A stretch of 64,000 bases of DNA from Chitinophagales bacterium. GTDB taxonomy: Bacteria > Bacteroidota > Bacteroidia > Chitinophagales > LD1. Below, one piece after another: positions 9,094 to 19,200 of the stretch (positions are counted from its first letter, which is position 1; the number at the start of each line of letters is the position of its first letter). The notes under the pieces are model-generated. The model did not search any database and had not been told where the DNA came from. It worked only from the letters and a program-made list of their open reading frames with translations. The position numbers and the translations under genes were made by a program. The stretch is taken from positions 99,453-163,452 of the forward strand of contig JAEUUZ010000051.1 in NCBI GenBank assembly GCA_016786765.1. Reading direction: 5' to 3'.

Positions 9094-10146
9094 TCAATTA
9101 GATTTTTTTACAGAACGAACCGTAACCTGTACATCCGGTTTCAAATATAATATACCGTTCAAAGCAATGGTGTCTCCTACGTTCAGACCTTCAGTAATCT
9201 CCACATTGGCGTCATCGCGATAACCAATTTGCACCACTTGAAATTGTGCTTTACCATTTTTAATTACAGCTACTTTACTGTTACGCGACTCCGGAATTAC
9301 ACAGTTAGTAGGAATTAGTATCGCATTACTGTTATTCCCTTGTTGCAATTGCACTTTCACAAATGCACCCGGATTTAATTTCACTTTTGAATCGGTTACA
9401 ATAGCTCTAGCTTTCAAGTTTCGGCTACCGGTATTAATTTGCGGTTCAATGGCCATAACGCGGGCTGTGATTTTCGTTGCGCTTTCATTGGATGTAAGCG
9501 TTACTATTTGCCCTACTTTCAACTCCTTGGCATTACTTTCCGGAACCACAAAATCAATTTTAAAAGTACTTACTTGTTGAAGTGTGGCAATCACATTAGT
9601 GGTGTTCACATAGGCACCATTGCTCACGTTGCGCAATCCCACCAAACCTGAAAACGGAGCACGAACCTCTGTTTTTCGAATCTGTGCACGAGTATAATCT
9701 AAATCGGCTTTGGCGCTATTCAACTGCGTGAGTGCTTGGTCATAGTCTTGTTGATTCAAGCCATTTGCATTCAACAAGGTTTTCATACGCTGCTCGTTTT
9801 TGGTGGCAATATCCAATGCAGCTATATTTTTGCGTAATTGAGCTTGCAAATCATCGTCAAACAATTTGGCGAGTAAAGTACCTTCGCTTACAAACGAGCC
9901 CTCGTTGATATTCAATAATACCAAACGCCCTGCTACATCGGGTCGTAGCTCTACAAACTCGCTGGCTAATACAGTTCCGTTAGCTTCTAATGTGTAGGAA
10001 AACTTTTTCGACTCAATCAATAGCGCATCAATAGCAACAGGCTTCTTTTCCTTTTTGCCGTTATTTTCCGACTTTCCCTTTTGGTTACAAGAACTAAGAA
10101 CGAACAAAAAAATTGTGGTAAATAGCGTTAAGTAGCGAAGATTCAT
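9094..10146 (-). CDS. RND efflux periplasmic adaptor (membrane fusion protein), lipoprotein
   Basis: 350 residues. A lipoprotein signal ends in LSSC with the lipidated cysteine at residue 20. After it come the barrel-sandwich/lipoyl halves flanking an alpha-hairpin (about residues 95-150, rich in Gln, Leu and Ala), then beta-barrel and membrane-proximal domains with the family pattern VRAPFSGLVGLRNVSNG. It bridges the RND pump and the TolC duct. It is the first gene of the three-gene efflux operon. No linked TetR or AraC-type regulator is visible nearby. Confidence 0.95.
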   Translation of the reverse strand: MNLRYLTLFTTIFLFVLSSCNQKGKSENNGKKEKKPVAIDALLIESKKFSYTLEANGTVLASEFVELRPDVAGRLVLLNINEGSFVSEGTLLAKLFDDDLQAQLRKNIAALDIATKNEQRMKTLLNANGLNQQDYDQALTQLNSAKADLDYTRAQIRKTEVRAPFSGLVGLRNVSNGAYVNTTNVIATLQQVSTFKIDFVVPESNAKELKVGQIVTLTSNESATKITARVMAIEPQINTGSRNLKARAIVTDSKVKLNPGAFVKVQLQQGNNSNAILIPTNCVIPESRNSKVAVIKNGKAQFQVVQIGYRDDANVEITEGLNVGDTIALNGILYLKPDVQVTVRSVKKSN

Positions 10147-10257
10147 ATAAAAAATAATTCTGCTACAATATTGTGATTTTTATACTAAAATCATCATTCC
10201 ATTAATGCGTTTAACAACAAGTTATATATTATTAATAAAGAGTGTTATTAAACGAAA

Positions 10258-10289
10258 TAGAAAAGGCGGCTCAGAAAACCCAAGCCGCC
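10258..10289 (-). terminator. Rho-independent terminator after the LUD gene
   Basis: A perfect 7-bp G+C-rich stem (AGGCGGCT-type arm, GGCGGCT at 10265-10271 and AGCCGCC at 10283-10289) with an 11-nt loop. On the minus strand it is followed by a T-rich stretch. It lies about 25 nt past the stop of the LUD-domain gene and separates it from the efflux operon. Confidence 0.75.
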
Positions 10290-10313
10290 ATATTTCATTT
10301 TACATTCACCAAT

Positions 10314-11108
10314 TTAAACCCTATTGCTAGGTGGGATGATTTCATCCACTAATATAAGGTACACATCTTCTGTACCCTCTGCTTTCAACACCAACTGTCC
10401 GTCATAGTAGTAATTTCCTTTGCAATTATCTTGCAGATTCAATACAGATGGCAATTCGCCTTTATTCTCAACATTAAATTTTTCTAACGCCTCTGAAAGC
10501 GAAAACAGAATTTGTGTAGTATTCGCTATAAAGATTTGCGTTTTTGGAAACACAGGCAGTCTTCGTCTGCTGGCTTGTTTAGGGTTCAGCAGCAAGGTGC
10601 CGTTTTCCGCTATCAAAGCATCGCACATACACATCACGGCAGCACTGTTTTCCATAGTGAAACCAATAGCACCGCGTTGAAAATCGTTGTTACAGAACAT
10701 GTCTTTTACTTCATTTTCCCAACAATACACATGCATCCAATTCATTTCTTCGGCAATCAATTTCACTTCAGAAACAGCTTCTGCAATGGTTTCAAAGTAC
10801 ATGAATTTCCCTCCCTTTGCCACGAAATTTTCGGCAAAAGCTACATCTAAATTTTCAACAGCTGATTGGTTTTGCGCTTTATTTACTCGGTCTTCACTCT
10901 TCGCTTCAAAGAAAACGGTGCGCGTATGCATTGGGGTGGCCGGCACCTCGATGCCCTCCATGCTCGGACGAGTATACTCTTCTACAAGCTCCTCGATATT
11001 CCCGGTGGTAGCTTCGCTCTTTTTGGACGAACCAAAAAGCGATTTAAAACTACTGAACAAACCTGTTCCTTGATCTTCTGTAAACATACGCTCTGGATTT
11101 AGTGACAT
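10314..11108 (-). CDS. LUD-domain (LutC/YkgG-type) protein
   Basis: 264 residues. The C-terminal half carries the LUD hallmark AENGTLLLNPKQASRRRLPVF (about 166-186), preceded by AIGFTMENSAAV. LUD proteins such as LutC take part in lactate utilisation with an iron-sulfur partner. Here there is no LutA or LutB; the gene sits next to ftsH, an arrangement common in Bacteroidota, so a role in lactate oxidation is doubtful. The N-terminal 60 residues are low in conservation, rich in Ser, Lys and Thr, and probably disordered. The gap to ftsH is 56 nt, so co-transcription with ftsH is likely. Confidence 0.88.
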   Translation of the reverse strand: MSLNPERMFTEDQGTGLFSSFKSLFGSSKKSEATTGNIEELVEEYTRPSMEGIEVPATPMHTRTVFFEAKSEDRVNKAQNQSAVENLDVAFAENFVAKGGKFMYFETIAEAVSEVKLIAEEMNWMHVYCWENEVKDMFCNNDFQRGAIGFTMENSAAVMCMCDALIAENGTLLLNPKQASRRRLPVFPKTQIFIANTTQILFSLSEALEKFNVENKGELPSVLNLQDNCKGNYYYDGQLVLKAEGTEDVYLILVDEIIPPSNRV

Positions 11109-11164
11109 AGGACTATTTCAGTCCTACCGCCAAATCTATACTACTGATAATGAATATTTGCTAA

Positions 11165-13216
11165 TCAGCTAGGGTTATTTTCAACTTGTGCATCCGTACT
11201 GTCTACATTAGTATATGGCTCTGTTTTAGGTTCTTCTGCTGCAACTTCAGGTTTATCAAAAGGACGTGGTCCCAAAATCACTTGTAAATCATCCTTGAAC
11301 AACACCTCCTTTTCCAACAACGCTTTCGCCAATGTATCTAACAAATCGCGTTTCTCCATCAAGAGTTGCTGTGCACGTAAATATTGTACATCAATCATTT
11401 TGCGGGCTTCTTCATCAATCATTTGCGAAGTAGCTTCCGAATATGGCTTGGCAAACGTAGAGTTGTTCGACATGTCGTAAAACGAAATATTGCCCACTTT
11501 ATCGTTCATTCCATAATACGCAATAGCGGCATACGACATTTTTGTAACCGTATCCAAATCGCTCATGGCTCCGGTAGAAATCTTGTTGAACACCACCTTT
11601 TCAGCCGCTCTTCCACCCATAGTCATACACATACGGTCTTCCATTTCGTTTACCGTTTCCAAGTATTTTTCGTTCGGCAAATACTGCGCATAACCTAAAG
11701 CTGCAACCCCTCTCGGTACTATCGAAACTTTTACTAACGGGTGAGCATTTTCCAAGAACCATCCACACAAGGCGTGACCGGCTTCGTGGTAAGCAATGAT
11801 TTTTTTCTCATCCGGTTGAATGATTTTGTTTTTCTTTTCTAAACCACCAATTACACGATCAATGGCATCGTTAAAGTCTTCTATTGAAACAGACTCTTTA
11901 TTTTTACGAGCAGCTATTAAAGCCGCTTCGTTACATATATTCGCGATATCGGCACCAACAAAACCCGGGGTTTGCGATGCTAGTTTCTCCACATCTAAAT
12001 CGGTTGCAGTTTTAATGCTTTGCAAATGCACTTTGAAGATTTGTGCTCGTCCTTTCATATCAGGACGATCGATAGAAATTTGTCTGTCGAAACGACCCGG
12101 ACGAAGCAAAGCTTGATCCAACACATCCGGACGGTTAGTAGCCGCCAACATGATTACACCCTTCTCTCCACTGAAACCATCCATTTCCACCAACAATTGG
12201 TTCAATGTGCTTTCGCGCTCATCATTACTTTGCACTAATGTTTTACCACGTGCTCTCCCGATGGCATCAATCTCGTCAATGAAAATAATACAAGGTGCTT
12301 TCTCGCGAGCTTGTTTGAAGAGGTCGCGTACACGCGATGCGCCTACGCCTACAAACATTTCAACAAACTCAGAACCTGAAATGGAGAAAAACGGCACTTG
12401 CGCTTCACCTGCCATCGCTTTTGCAATAAGCGTTTTACCTGTTCCCGGGGGACCAACCAACAACACGCCTTTCGGAATTTTACCGCCTAGTTTAGTGTAT
12501 TTTTGCGGCTCCTTCAAGAAGCTTACAATTTCTTCTACTTCTACTTTTGCTTCTTCCAAGCCGGCAACATCTTTAAATGTGATATCCGTTTTTTCGCCTT
12601 TATCAAACAAGATAGCACGCGATTTTCCAATATTAAAGATGTTACCCCCGCCCATGCCTCCGCCTGCACCTCCGCCCATTCTGCGCATCATCAATACCCA
12701 TAATACAACAATAATTACAAGTGGCAATATCAAACCCAGTAAATTACCCCAATCTTTCCCTTCTTCATAAAACACTTGCACTTCATTAATTTCGGGATGC
12801 GATTTATAAAGCTCGCCCATTGATTTATCAAATGCATCATTTGAAGGTACAGTAAAAGTGAAATGCGGACCACGATTGACAGCTCCAAATTTTCCGGTGG
12901 CAACTTCTTTGTATTGGGCCTTTGCTAACGATGAGTCTTTGAGAAAAACCATTGCATTCTTTTGCCCAATTACTTTAATGGCTGCCACATCGTTATTCAA
13001 CACCATTTGCTTGAATTCCGCAAATGGAATGGCTTTTGTGGACTCATAGAAATTGGAAAAGAATCCAAGTAATAATACAGCGCCTATAATAGCGTAAATC
13101 CAAAAGAAATTAAATTGGAACCCTTCCTCTTCCGGCTTTTGCTTTCTGCGTGGCGGTTGAGGACGGTTTGATTTTGGTTGATTATTCGATGTATTCGAAG
13201 ATTGTTCGTTACTCAT
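11165..13216 (-). CDS. ftsH: ATP-dependent zinc metalloprotease FtsH
   Basis: 683 residues. Two membrane helices (about 36-55 and 157-177) enclose a periplasmic domain. A Gly-rich linker (181-192) leads to the AAA+ module with Walker A GPPGTGKT (255-262), Walker B IIFIDEID (310-317) and the SRH arginines in [18 protein letters not shown]. The M41 protease domain has the zinc site HEAGH (477-481). It degrades misfolded membrane proteins and short-lived regulators. It lies 31 nt downstream of rsfS and upstream of the LUD gene, a conserved Bacteroidota order. The last 30 residues are acidic and probably disordered. Confidence 0.98.
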   Translation of the reverse strand: MSNEQSSNTSNNQPKSNRPQPPRRKQKPEEEGFQFNFFWIYAIIGAVLLLGFFSNFYESTKAIPFAEFKQMVLNNDVAAIKVIGQKNAMVFLKDSSLAKAQYKEVATGKFGAVNRGPHFTFTVPSNDAFDKSMGELYKSHPEINEVQVFYEEGKDWGNLLGLILPLVIIVVLWVLMMRRMGGGAGGGMGGGNIFNIGKSRAILFDKGEKTDITFKDVAGLEEAKVEVEEIVSFLKEPQKYTKLGGKIPKGVLLVGPPGTGKTLIAKAMAGEAQVPFFSISGSEFVEMFVGVGASRVRDLFKQAREKAPCIIFIDEIDAIGRARGKTLVQSNDERESTLNQLLVEMDGFSGEKGVIMLAATNRPDVLDQALLRPGRFDRQISIDRPDMKGRAQIFKVHLQSIKTATDLDVEKLASQTPGFVGADIANICNEAALIAARKNKESVSIEDFNDAIDRVIGGLEKKNKIIQPDEKKIIAYHEAGHALCGWFLENAHPLVKVSIVPRGVAALGYAQYLPNEKYLETVNEMEDRMCMTMGGRAAEKVVFNKISTGAMSDLDTVTKMSYAAIAYYGMNDKVGNISFYDMSNNSTFAKPYSEATSQMIDEEARKMIDVQYLRAQQLLMEKRDLLDTLAKALLEKEVLFKDDLQVILGPRPFDKPEVAAEEPKTEPYTNVDSTDAQVENNPS

Positions 13217-13247
13217 ACGTTATAAATTGAACTGCTCTTTGTTTTGT

Positions 13248-13913
13248 TTATTTTTTTGTTGCTTTTTTGGCTACCGGAGCTTTGACTGCTGCTTTTGGAG
13301 CTGCCTTTTTGGTTGTACCTTTAGTATCGCCTGATTTCTTTTTCAAATCGCTAGCTACTAATTTCTTAGCAGCAATTTTCTTTGCCGTGTTGATTTTAGC
13401 TGTAGCTTTTTTGGTGGCTTCTTTATCGGCAAATAATTTTTCTTCCAAAGCGAAGTCTATCTTGTCTGCTTTTTTCACCGTTGTAGTCTTTTTGACAGAC
13501 ACACGTTTTCCTTTTCCGGTCTTTTCTGCCTCAGCTTTAGCCGCTTGTGCAGTGTGTTTCTTCGATTTGGCATCGTTCCACAACTCTTCTAATTGATAGA
13601 AATCGCGCTTATCGCGATGGAAAATATGTACTACTACATCTACGAAATCCACAATAATCCATTCGCCATTTTCAGTACCTTCCACTTTGTAGGGTTGATG
13701 TCCTGTATCTTTCGCGAAATGCACTACACTGTGGTGAAGCGCGTTTACTTGCGTGTTCGAATCTCCATGTGCAATCACAAAGAAATTGGCTACAGTGTCC
13801 TTAATATTTCGCAAATCGAGACTTACAATATCGTTCGCTTTTTTTTCGTGGAGAGCATCAATGATAATCTGCACTAATTCGTCTGATGACGATTCTAATT
13901 TTTTATTTGCCAA
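13248..13913 (-). CDS. rsfS: Ribosome silencing factor RsfS with a Lys/Ala-rich tail; TTG start
   Basis: The first ~115 residues are a complete RsfS/Iojap domain (DELVQIIIDAL, FFVIAHGDSNTQVNAL, NGEWIIVDFVDVVVHIFH), which binds ribosomal protein L14 and blocks subunit joining. About 105 extra residues follow, dominated by Lys, Ala and Thr (KKATKK- and AAKK-like), resembling eukaryotic histone H1 or bacterial Lys-rich nucleic-acid-binding tails. Family members are usually 105-140 residues. No ATG is available in frame; the start is TTG or the preceding ATT, which is unusual for a chromosomal housekeeping gene. It is the first gene of an rsfS-ftsH-LUD operon, divergent from birA. Confidence 0.9.
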   Translation of the reverse strand: MANKKLESSSDELVQIIIDALHEKKANDIVSLDLRNIKDTVANFFVIAHGDSNTQVNALHHSVVHFAKDTGHQPYKVEGTENGEWIIVDFVDVVVHIFHRDKRDFYQLEELWNDAKSKKHTAQAAKAEAEKTGKGKRVSVKKTTTVKKADKIDFALEEKLFADKEATKKATAKINTAKKIAAKKLVASDLKKKSGDTKGTTKKAAPKAAVKAPVAKKATKK

Positions 13914-13963
13914 AATGTTTACTTTTATTCTTAAACAAATCTAAAGGAAAAATCATTCCAACA

Positions 13964-14719
13964 ATGCACGAAAGCCTATTTATCGGAAAAAATGTCATAT
14001 CGCTGGAAACAGTTGACTCCACAAATGACTATGCAAAGCAACTCCTTTCCGCGCAAAAACCCACAGATGGTACGTTAATTATCGCTAAAGCGCAAACGAA
14101 AGGGCGCGGACAGCTTGGTAACCAATGGCAAACCGAATCAGGCAAAAACCTTACTGTTTCGTATATTTTGTATCCGAATTTTCTTTCGCCCGATAAGCAA
14201 TTTTACTTGAATATGGCTGTTGCGCTTGGCATTCGCGAATTTTGCGAAAGCATTTGTACAGCGCATGTTCAGATTAAATGGCCGAACGATATTTTGATTA
14301 ACGGGAAGAAAGTGTGTGGGGTGCTCATTGAAAATGCACTGCAGGGCAGTAAAATACAGCATTCCATTATAGGTATTGGCATCAATATTAATCAAACTCA
14401 ATTCGATACAACGCTGACACATGCAACTTCTGTAGCGTTGGAGAACAATAATCAGACCTTGGATATCGAGAACCTTGCAGGTAAACTCTCGACTTATTTA
14501 GAAAAATATTATTTGCAATTGCGCTTGCTGCATTTTAATTTTCTGGAAAAGGCCTATACCACTTCGCTGTGGCGCTATAATCAAACGTCTGAGTTCACAA
14601 AAAGCGGCACTGCTTTCAAAGGAGAAATTACAGGGGTAACCAAAGAAGGAAAGCTAGAAATTGACGTGAAGGGCAAGCCGCAAAAATTCGGGTTTAAGGA
14701 GATTGAGTTTGTGTATTAA
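13964..14719 (+). CDS. birA: Biotin--[acetyl-CoA-carboxylase] ligase
   Basis: 251 residues from the ATG giving MHESLFIG. A longer in-frame start at 13886 would overlap rsfS and is unlikely. The biotin-protein ligase core is clear: TVDSTNDYAK, the ATP/biotin loop GRGQLGNQW (47-55), KWPNDILINGKKVCGVLIE and IGIGININQ, followed by a small C-terminal domain. It lacks the N-terminal DNA-binding domain of Escherichia coli BirA, so it is a monofunctional ligase that biotinylates carboxylase carrier proteins. It is divergent from rsfS with only 50 bp between. Confidence 0.96.
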   Translation: MHESLFIGKNVISLETVDSTNDYAKQLLSAQKPTDGTLIIAKAQTKGRGQLGNQWQTESGKNLTVSYILYPNFLSPDKQFYLNMAVALGIREFCESICTAHVQIKWPNDILINGKKVCGVLIENALQGSKIQHSIIGIGININQTQFDTTLTHATSVALENNNQTLDIENLAGKLSTYLEKYYLQLRLLHFNFLEKAYTTSLWRYNQTSEFTKSGTAFKGEITGVTKEGKLEIDVKGKPQKFGFKEIEFVY

Positions 14720-14765
14720 GTATAGAATTTGCTCAATGATTTGCTTTTAATACCTTTACACTGTT

Positions 14766-16031
14766 ATGGAAATTTTATCGCTTGCTCTTGTGCTCTTGCT
14801 TATTGCCTATTTCTCGGGTATTGAAATTGCGTTTATCTCCGCCAATAAGTTACGGATTGAGTTATTGAAAGAAAAAGGTCAAACTCGTGCCAAAATTGTG
14901 TCGGAGTTCAACAACAACCCTTCCCGATTTATCAGTACCTTATTGATTGGATTGAATATTGCACTCGTTCTTTTTGGTAGTATGATGGCGCGGTTACTCA
15001 CGCCTGAGCGGTTTTCGTTTCTGCCCCATGATGAAGCGTACTTGATGATTATTGAAACCTTTACCACCACAGCATTAGTGTTGTTGTTAGGCGAATTGAT
15101 TCCGAAAATGTTGTTCCGCATCAATGCCGATCAAATGCTATTGTTCTTTGCCTACCCAACAAAATATTTAGTGTATATCCCATTACAACCGCTGAGTGAT
15201 TTATTCCACACCCTTTCTAAAAAGACCATCAAACTTATTGCCGGTAAAGATTTTCACGACAATGTGCAATCGTTTTCGCAAGAAGACTTGGAGTATTTGA
15301 TTAAAGAATCGAGTGCTAATGACGAAGGAGAAGATGACGAAACCGATGATATTAACTCGGAAATTTTTGAAAAAGCGCTTTATTTGAAGGAAGTAAAACT
15401 CAAGGCCTGTATGGTGCCTAGACCGGAAGTGGAAGCCATTGAAGTGAGCGAAACGTTAGCCGATTTGCGCAAATTAATTTTGGATACTAAGCATTCGCGT
15501 ATCCCTGTATATCAAAAAACGATAGACAGCATTATTGGTTATGTATATCACCTCGATTTATTGAAAAATCCGGCTACTATTCGCGAAATTATTCGTCCTA
15601 TTGAAATGGTGCCTTCTTCTATGAATGCACAAGATTTATTGGTACAATTGATTAAGGAGCGTAAAAACATGTCGTGGGTAGTAGATGAATACGGAGGAAC
15701 AGCCGGCATTATTACCTTAGAAGATTTGATGGAACAAATTTTCGGTGAAATTGAAGATGAGCATGATGTGGAAGAAATGATCGAGAAAAAAATCAACGAT
15801 ACCGAATTTGTTTTCTCAGCGCGCTTAGAAATTACTTACCTCAACGAGGAATATAGTTTGAATATTCCTGAAGGCGATTACCACACGCTTGCGGGCTATA
15901 TTGTTACCAAGAACGAGGATATCCCCGATCAAAACGATGTGATAGAGCTGGGACAATATGAGGTGAAGATATTGAAAGCGTCAAACAAACGAATAGATCT
16001 CGTTCGTATAAAGTTATTACCCCAAGAATAG
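14766..16031 (+). CDS. CNNM/CorC-family membrane protein with CBS pair (hemolysin-family)
   Basis: 421 residues: an N-terminal CNNM/DUF21 domain with about four membrane segments (3-20, 55-80, 92-115, 120-140), a cytoplasmic acidic linker (about 185-200), two CBS motifs (about 210-325, MVPRPEVEAI and WVVDEYGGTAGIITLEDLMEQIFGEI), and a CorC_HlyC domain (about 340-420). Related proteins are linked to Mg2+/Co2+ efflux, and in Bacteroidota to the gliding protein GldE, but I cannot assign GldE from sequence alone. It is 46 nt downstream of birA. Confidence 0.9.
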   Translation: MEILSLALVLLLIAYFSGIEIAFISANKLRIELLKEKGQTRAKIVSEFNNNPSRFISTLLIGLNIALVLFGSMMARLLTPERFSFLPHDEAYLMIIETFTTTALVLLLGELIPKMLFRINADQMLLFFAYPTKYLVYIPLQPLSDLFHTLSKKTIKLIAGKDFHDNVQSFSQEDLEYLIKESSANDEGEDDETDDINSEIFEKALYLKEVKLKACMVPRPEVEAIEVSETLADLRKLILDTKHSRIPVYQKTIDSIIGYVYHLDLLKNPATIREIIRPIEMVPSSMNAQDLLVQLIKERKNMSWVVDEYGGTAGIITLEDLMEQIFGEIEDEHDVEEMIEKKINDTEFVFSARLEITYLNEEYSLNIPEGDYHTLAGYIVTKNEDIPDQNDVIELGQYEVKILKASNKRIDLVRIKLLPQE

Positions 16032-16032
16032 G

Positions 16033-16203
16033 TTAATGTTTGAAATAGCGTTGATAACACAACACTAAAAAGACAAAACCACTTGTGCCCATAAGTACAA
16101 ATGCAGGCAACTCCACACCTTTAAAATAAGCGCCAAGCCCCCAAAAGAAGAGAATGATGCAGAGAATTATACCGCCTTCGATTTTACTGTAGGGATAGCC
16201 CAT
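16033..16203 (-). CDS. 56-residue membrane protein
   Basis: A short ORF, ATG to TAA, that fills the gap between two plus-strand genes. Its translation starts MGYPYSKIEGG. Two hydrophobic stretches (about residues 10-26 and 32-49) are separated by the short loop FKGVELP, and the polypeptide ends in a basic tail (QRYFKH). The composition is that of a real two-helix membrane protein rather than random sequence. It ends immediately after the CNNM/CorC gene. I do not recognise a family. It may be a small membrane regulator or an uncharacterised Bacteroidota protein. Confidence 0.55.
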   Translation of the reverse strand: MGYPYSKIEGGIILCIILFFWGLGAYFKGVELPAFVLMGTSGFVFLVLCYQRYFKH

Positions 16204-16292
16204 AGACTGATTTTTCTGAAAATTATACTATTTTTAACCAACCAACAACCCCAAATGCTTATTTTTCGTCTTTGATTCTGAATACATTATTT

Positions 16293-19200
16293 GTGAGAAA
16301 ACATTTTTTACTTTTTCTTTTTATCAGCTTCTTCTTTTTCCAAGCTGAGGCAACACACATTGTTGGAGGCTTTATCTCCTATCGATATATCAGTGGTTCG
16401 CAGTATGAATTAACGATGAAAATTTATAGAGATTGCAATAGTGCTACGCTTTTTGACGGAGATGATCCTGCAAACAATCCGGTGCCTGCAGCAACCGTGG
16501 GACTCTTAGAATTGAACGGGGGAAACTACACCCTTGTTAATACCTTTAGCTTAGTCAACCCTGTAATCAGAAGTCTTCCAAGCACATCCACAAATCCTTG
16601 TTTAAATGTTCCCCCGGGTATTTGTGTGGAAGAAGGTACATACACCTATACATTCACGGTTCCCGACCCTACCAAAACGTATATGTTAGTATATGAACGT
16701 TGTTGCAGAAATGGCACCATCAATAACTTAAACAACCCCGGTAATCAAGGAACCACTTATACCTCTACAATACCGCCCACCAACACGTACCGGAATTCAA
16801 GCCCATCTTTCAATAAATTTCCGCCTACTTTTATTTGCGCGAATTCCCCACTGGCTTTCGATAACTCAGCTTCAGATTTAAATGGCGATTCGCTGGTATA
16901 TGGCTTATGCACACCAAATGATGGGGCTAGTCAAACAGATCCTGCACCAACTACGCCTAACACACCTCCTTATTTCCCAATTAGCTGGCAAGCACCCTAC
17001 AACCAAAACGATCCATTAGGTGGTGTACCTTTAAACATAGACCCTACAACAGGCTTACTTACCGGCACGCCTAATCAAACAGGGGCCTATGTAGTTGGCA
17101 TATGCATTAGTGAATATAGAAATGGAGTACTTATTGGCTCTTATATCCGCGACTTTCAATTTATTGTTTCGCAATGCGATATCCCCGATGCGAATATGCC
17201 TTTTCTTCCGGGAACATTTAACCCGAGTACAGGTATAGGAATTTATGAAAATCAATGCTCGAATTTAACGGTAGACTTTTCAAAAGGCACCTCATTTTCG
17301 CCTGCACCCGGTGTTTCTGCTCCACTCAAATACTATTGGGATTTTGGCGTGGCAGGAATAACAACCGATACTTCTACTAAACAATTCCCGGTATATACAT
17401 TCCCAGATACCGGGTCGTATACAGTAATGGTGATTGCTTCTCAAGTCGTTGGCGGACAAGGTTGCTTCGACACAGCAAGAGCAATTGTACGAATCTATCC
17501 TACATTAACACCCGATTTCTCTTTTACCGCAAATGGCTGTCAAGACAACCTGTTTCCCTTTAACGATGCAACGGTATCTACTGCATCAGCCGTAAGCGCT
17601 TGGTCGTGGAACTTTGGCGATGGATTTTCTTCTACAGCACAAAACCCAAAACATCAATTTGCGGCTGCAGGCACTTTTAATGTAAAACTTACAGTTACCA
17701 ATAAGGTAGGTTGTGTGGATACCGTTTCGCATCCTGTTACAGTATATCCTATGCCGATTGCCGACTTCAACACCTCTCCGGTATGTTTGAAAGACACAAC
17801 ATTTTTCACTAATTTAAGTAGCAGCAATAGTGTTGGTTATTTATGGAATTTCGGGAACAGCATCACAAGCACCGATGTGAACCCCTTTGCGATTTATGCA
17901 ACCGCTGGCACTAAAACAGTTACTTTGATTGCTACAACCGCTGACGGCTGTAAGGACACACTTCAAAGAAACATCACCGTGAACCCCCTTCCTGCTGTAA
18001 GTTTAGGGAATGACACTACGATCTGCCCAAACACATCATTACAGCTGAATGCAGGAGGAGGTGTCAGCTACACTTGGCTTCCGGGTACATTCCTTTCTGA
18101 TTCTCTTATTTCTAATCCGCTCTCCACACCGGCTAATCCCATCAGCTATGTGGTACAAGTTACTGATGCCAACGGATGTAATAACAAAGATACTATAAAC
18201 GTTGGACTTCATCCCTACCCGAATATTGATGCTGGATTAGACACCTCGGTGTGTTTAAACCCCGGCAGTTTCCGTGATAGTGTTCGATTACAGGCTACGG
18301 GTGGATTAAGCTATGTTTGGACACCGGCATCGGGCTTGTCGAGCACCACGGTTTCTAACCCAATGTGCAGACCAACCCAGAACGAAAAATATTTTGTAAC
18401 CGGTACCGATTTTCGTGGGTGTAAAGCTACAGATTCTGTTTCCGTGTTTTTCTTGGACCCATCGTTGAATTTAATTATAGAAGATGCCAAACCGATTTGT
18501 GAGGGCGACACCACAACCCTTACAATTGTTCAACAAGGTCCGAGCAGTTCGTATTCGTGGGCTCCGCCAACTGGCTTAAGCAATGCAACGTCTAACACAC
18601 CACTTTTTTTTCCTACCGATACTACGGCCTATATTTTTACAGTTAGAAACTATTGTTATCAAAAACAAGATACGGTAACCATTATTGTTCACCCGCTACC
18701 GAATGTAGGCACCACAAAATTAGATTCGGTATGTATTGGCGATTCCATCCAATTGAATGCATCAGGGGCTATTACCTATGCTTGGAAATACAACCTAACG
18801 CTTAACGATACAACTATTGCCAATCCAGTAGCAAAACCAGACAGTACCACTAAATATTATGTAACGGGAACAGACGCTTTTGGTTGTAAGAACAGTGATT
18901 CTATCACTATTCTCGTTTACCTTCCTCCAATTACAGTGGTATTGCCCGACACCGCTTTTATTTGTTTAGGACAACCGGTAGAATTAAATGCTGTAGGTGG
19001 CGTTCGGTTTTTATGGCAGAACGATCCAACATTGAGCAGTCTTACAGTACAAAAGCCCATTGCAACACCAACGGATACCACTACTTATTATGTTCGAATC
19101 ACAAACATACACAACTGTTACACGGATGATTCAGTAACAATAAATGTTCAACTTCCGGTGGTGGCTACATCAAAATCGCCATATGATGTTTGTGAAGGAA

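Noticed and set aside
13886..13963. Longer in-frame start for birA
   Set aside because: It would overlap the start of divergent rsfS and add a non-conserved hydrophobic leader; the ATG at 13964 fits the family.
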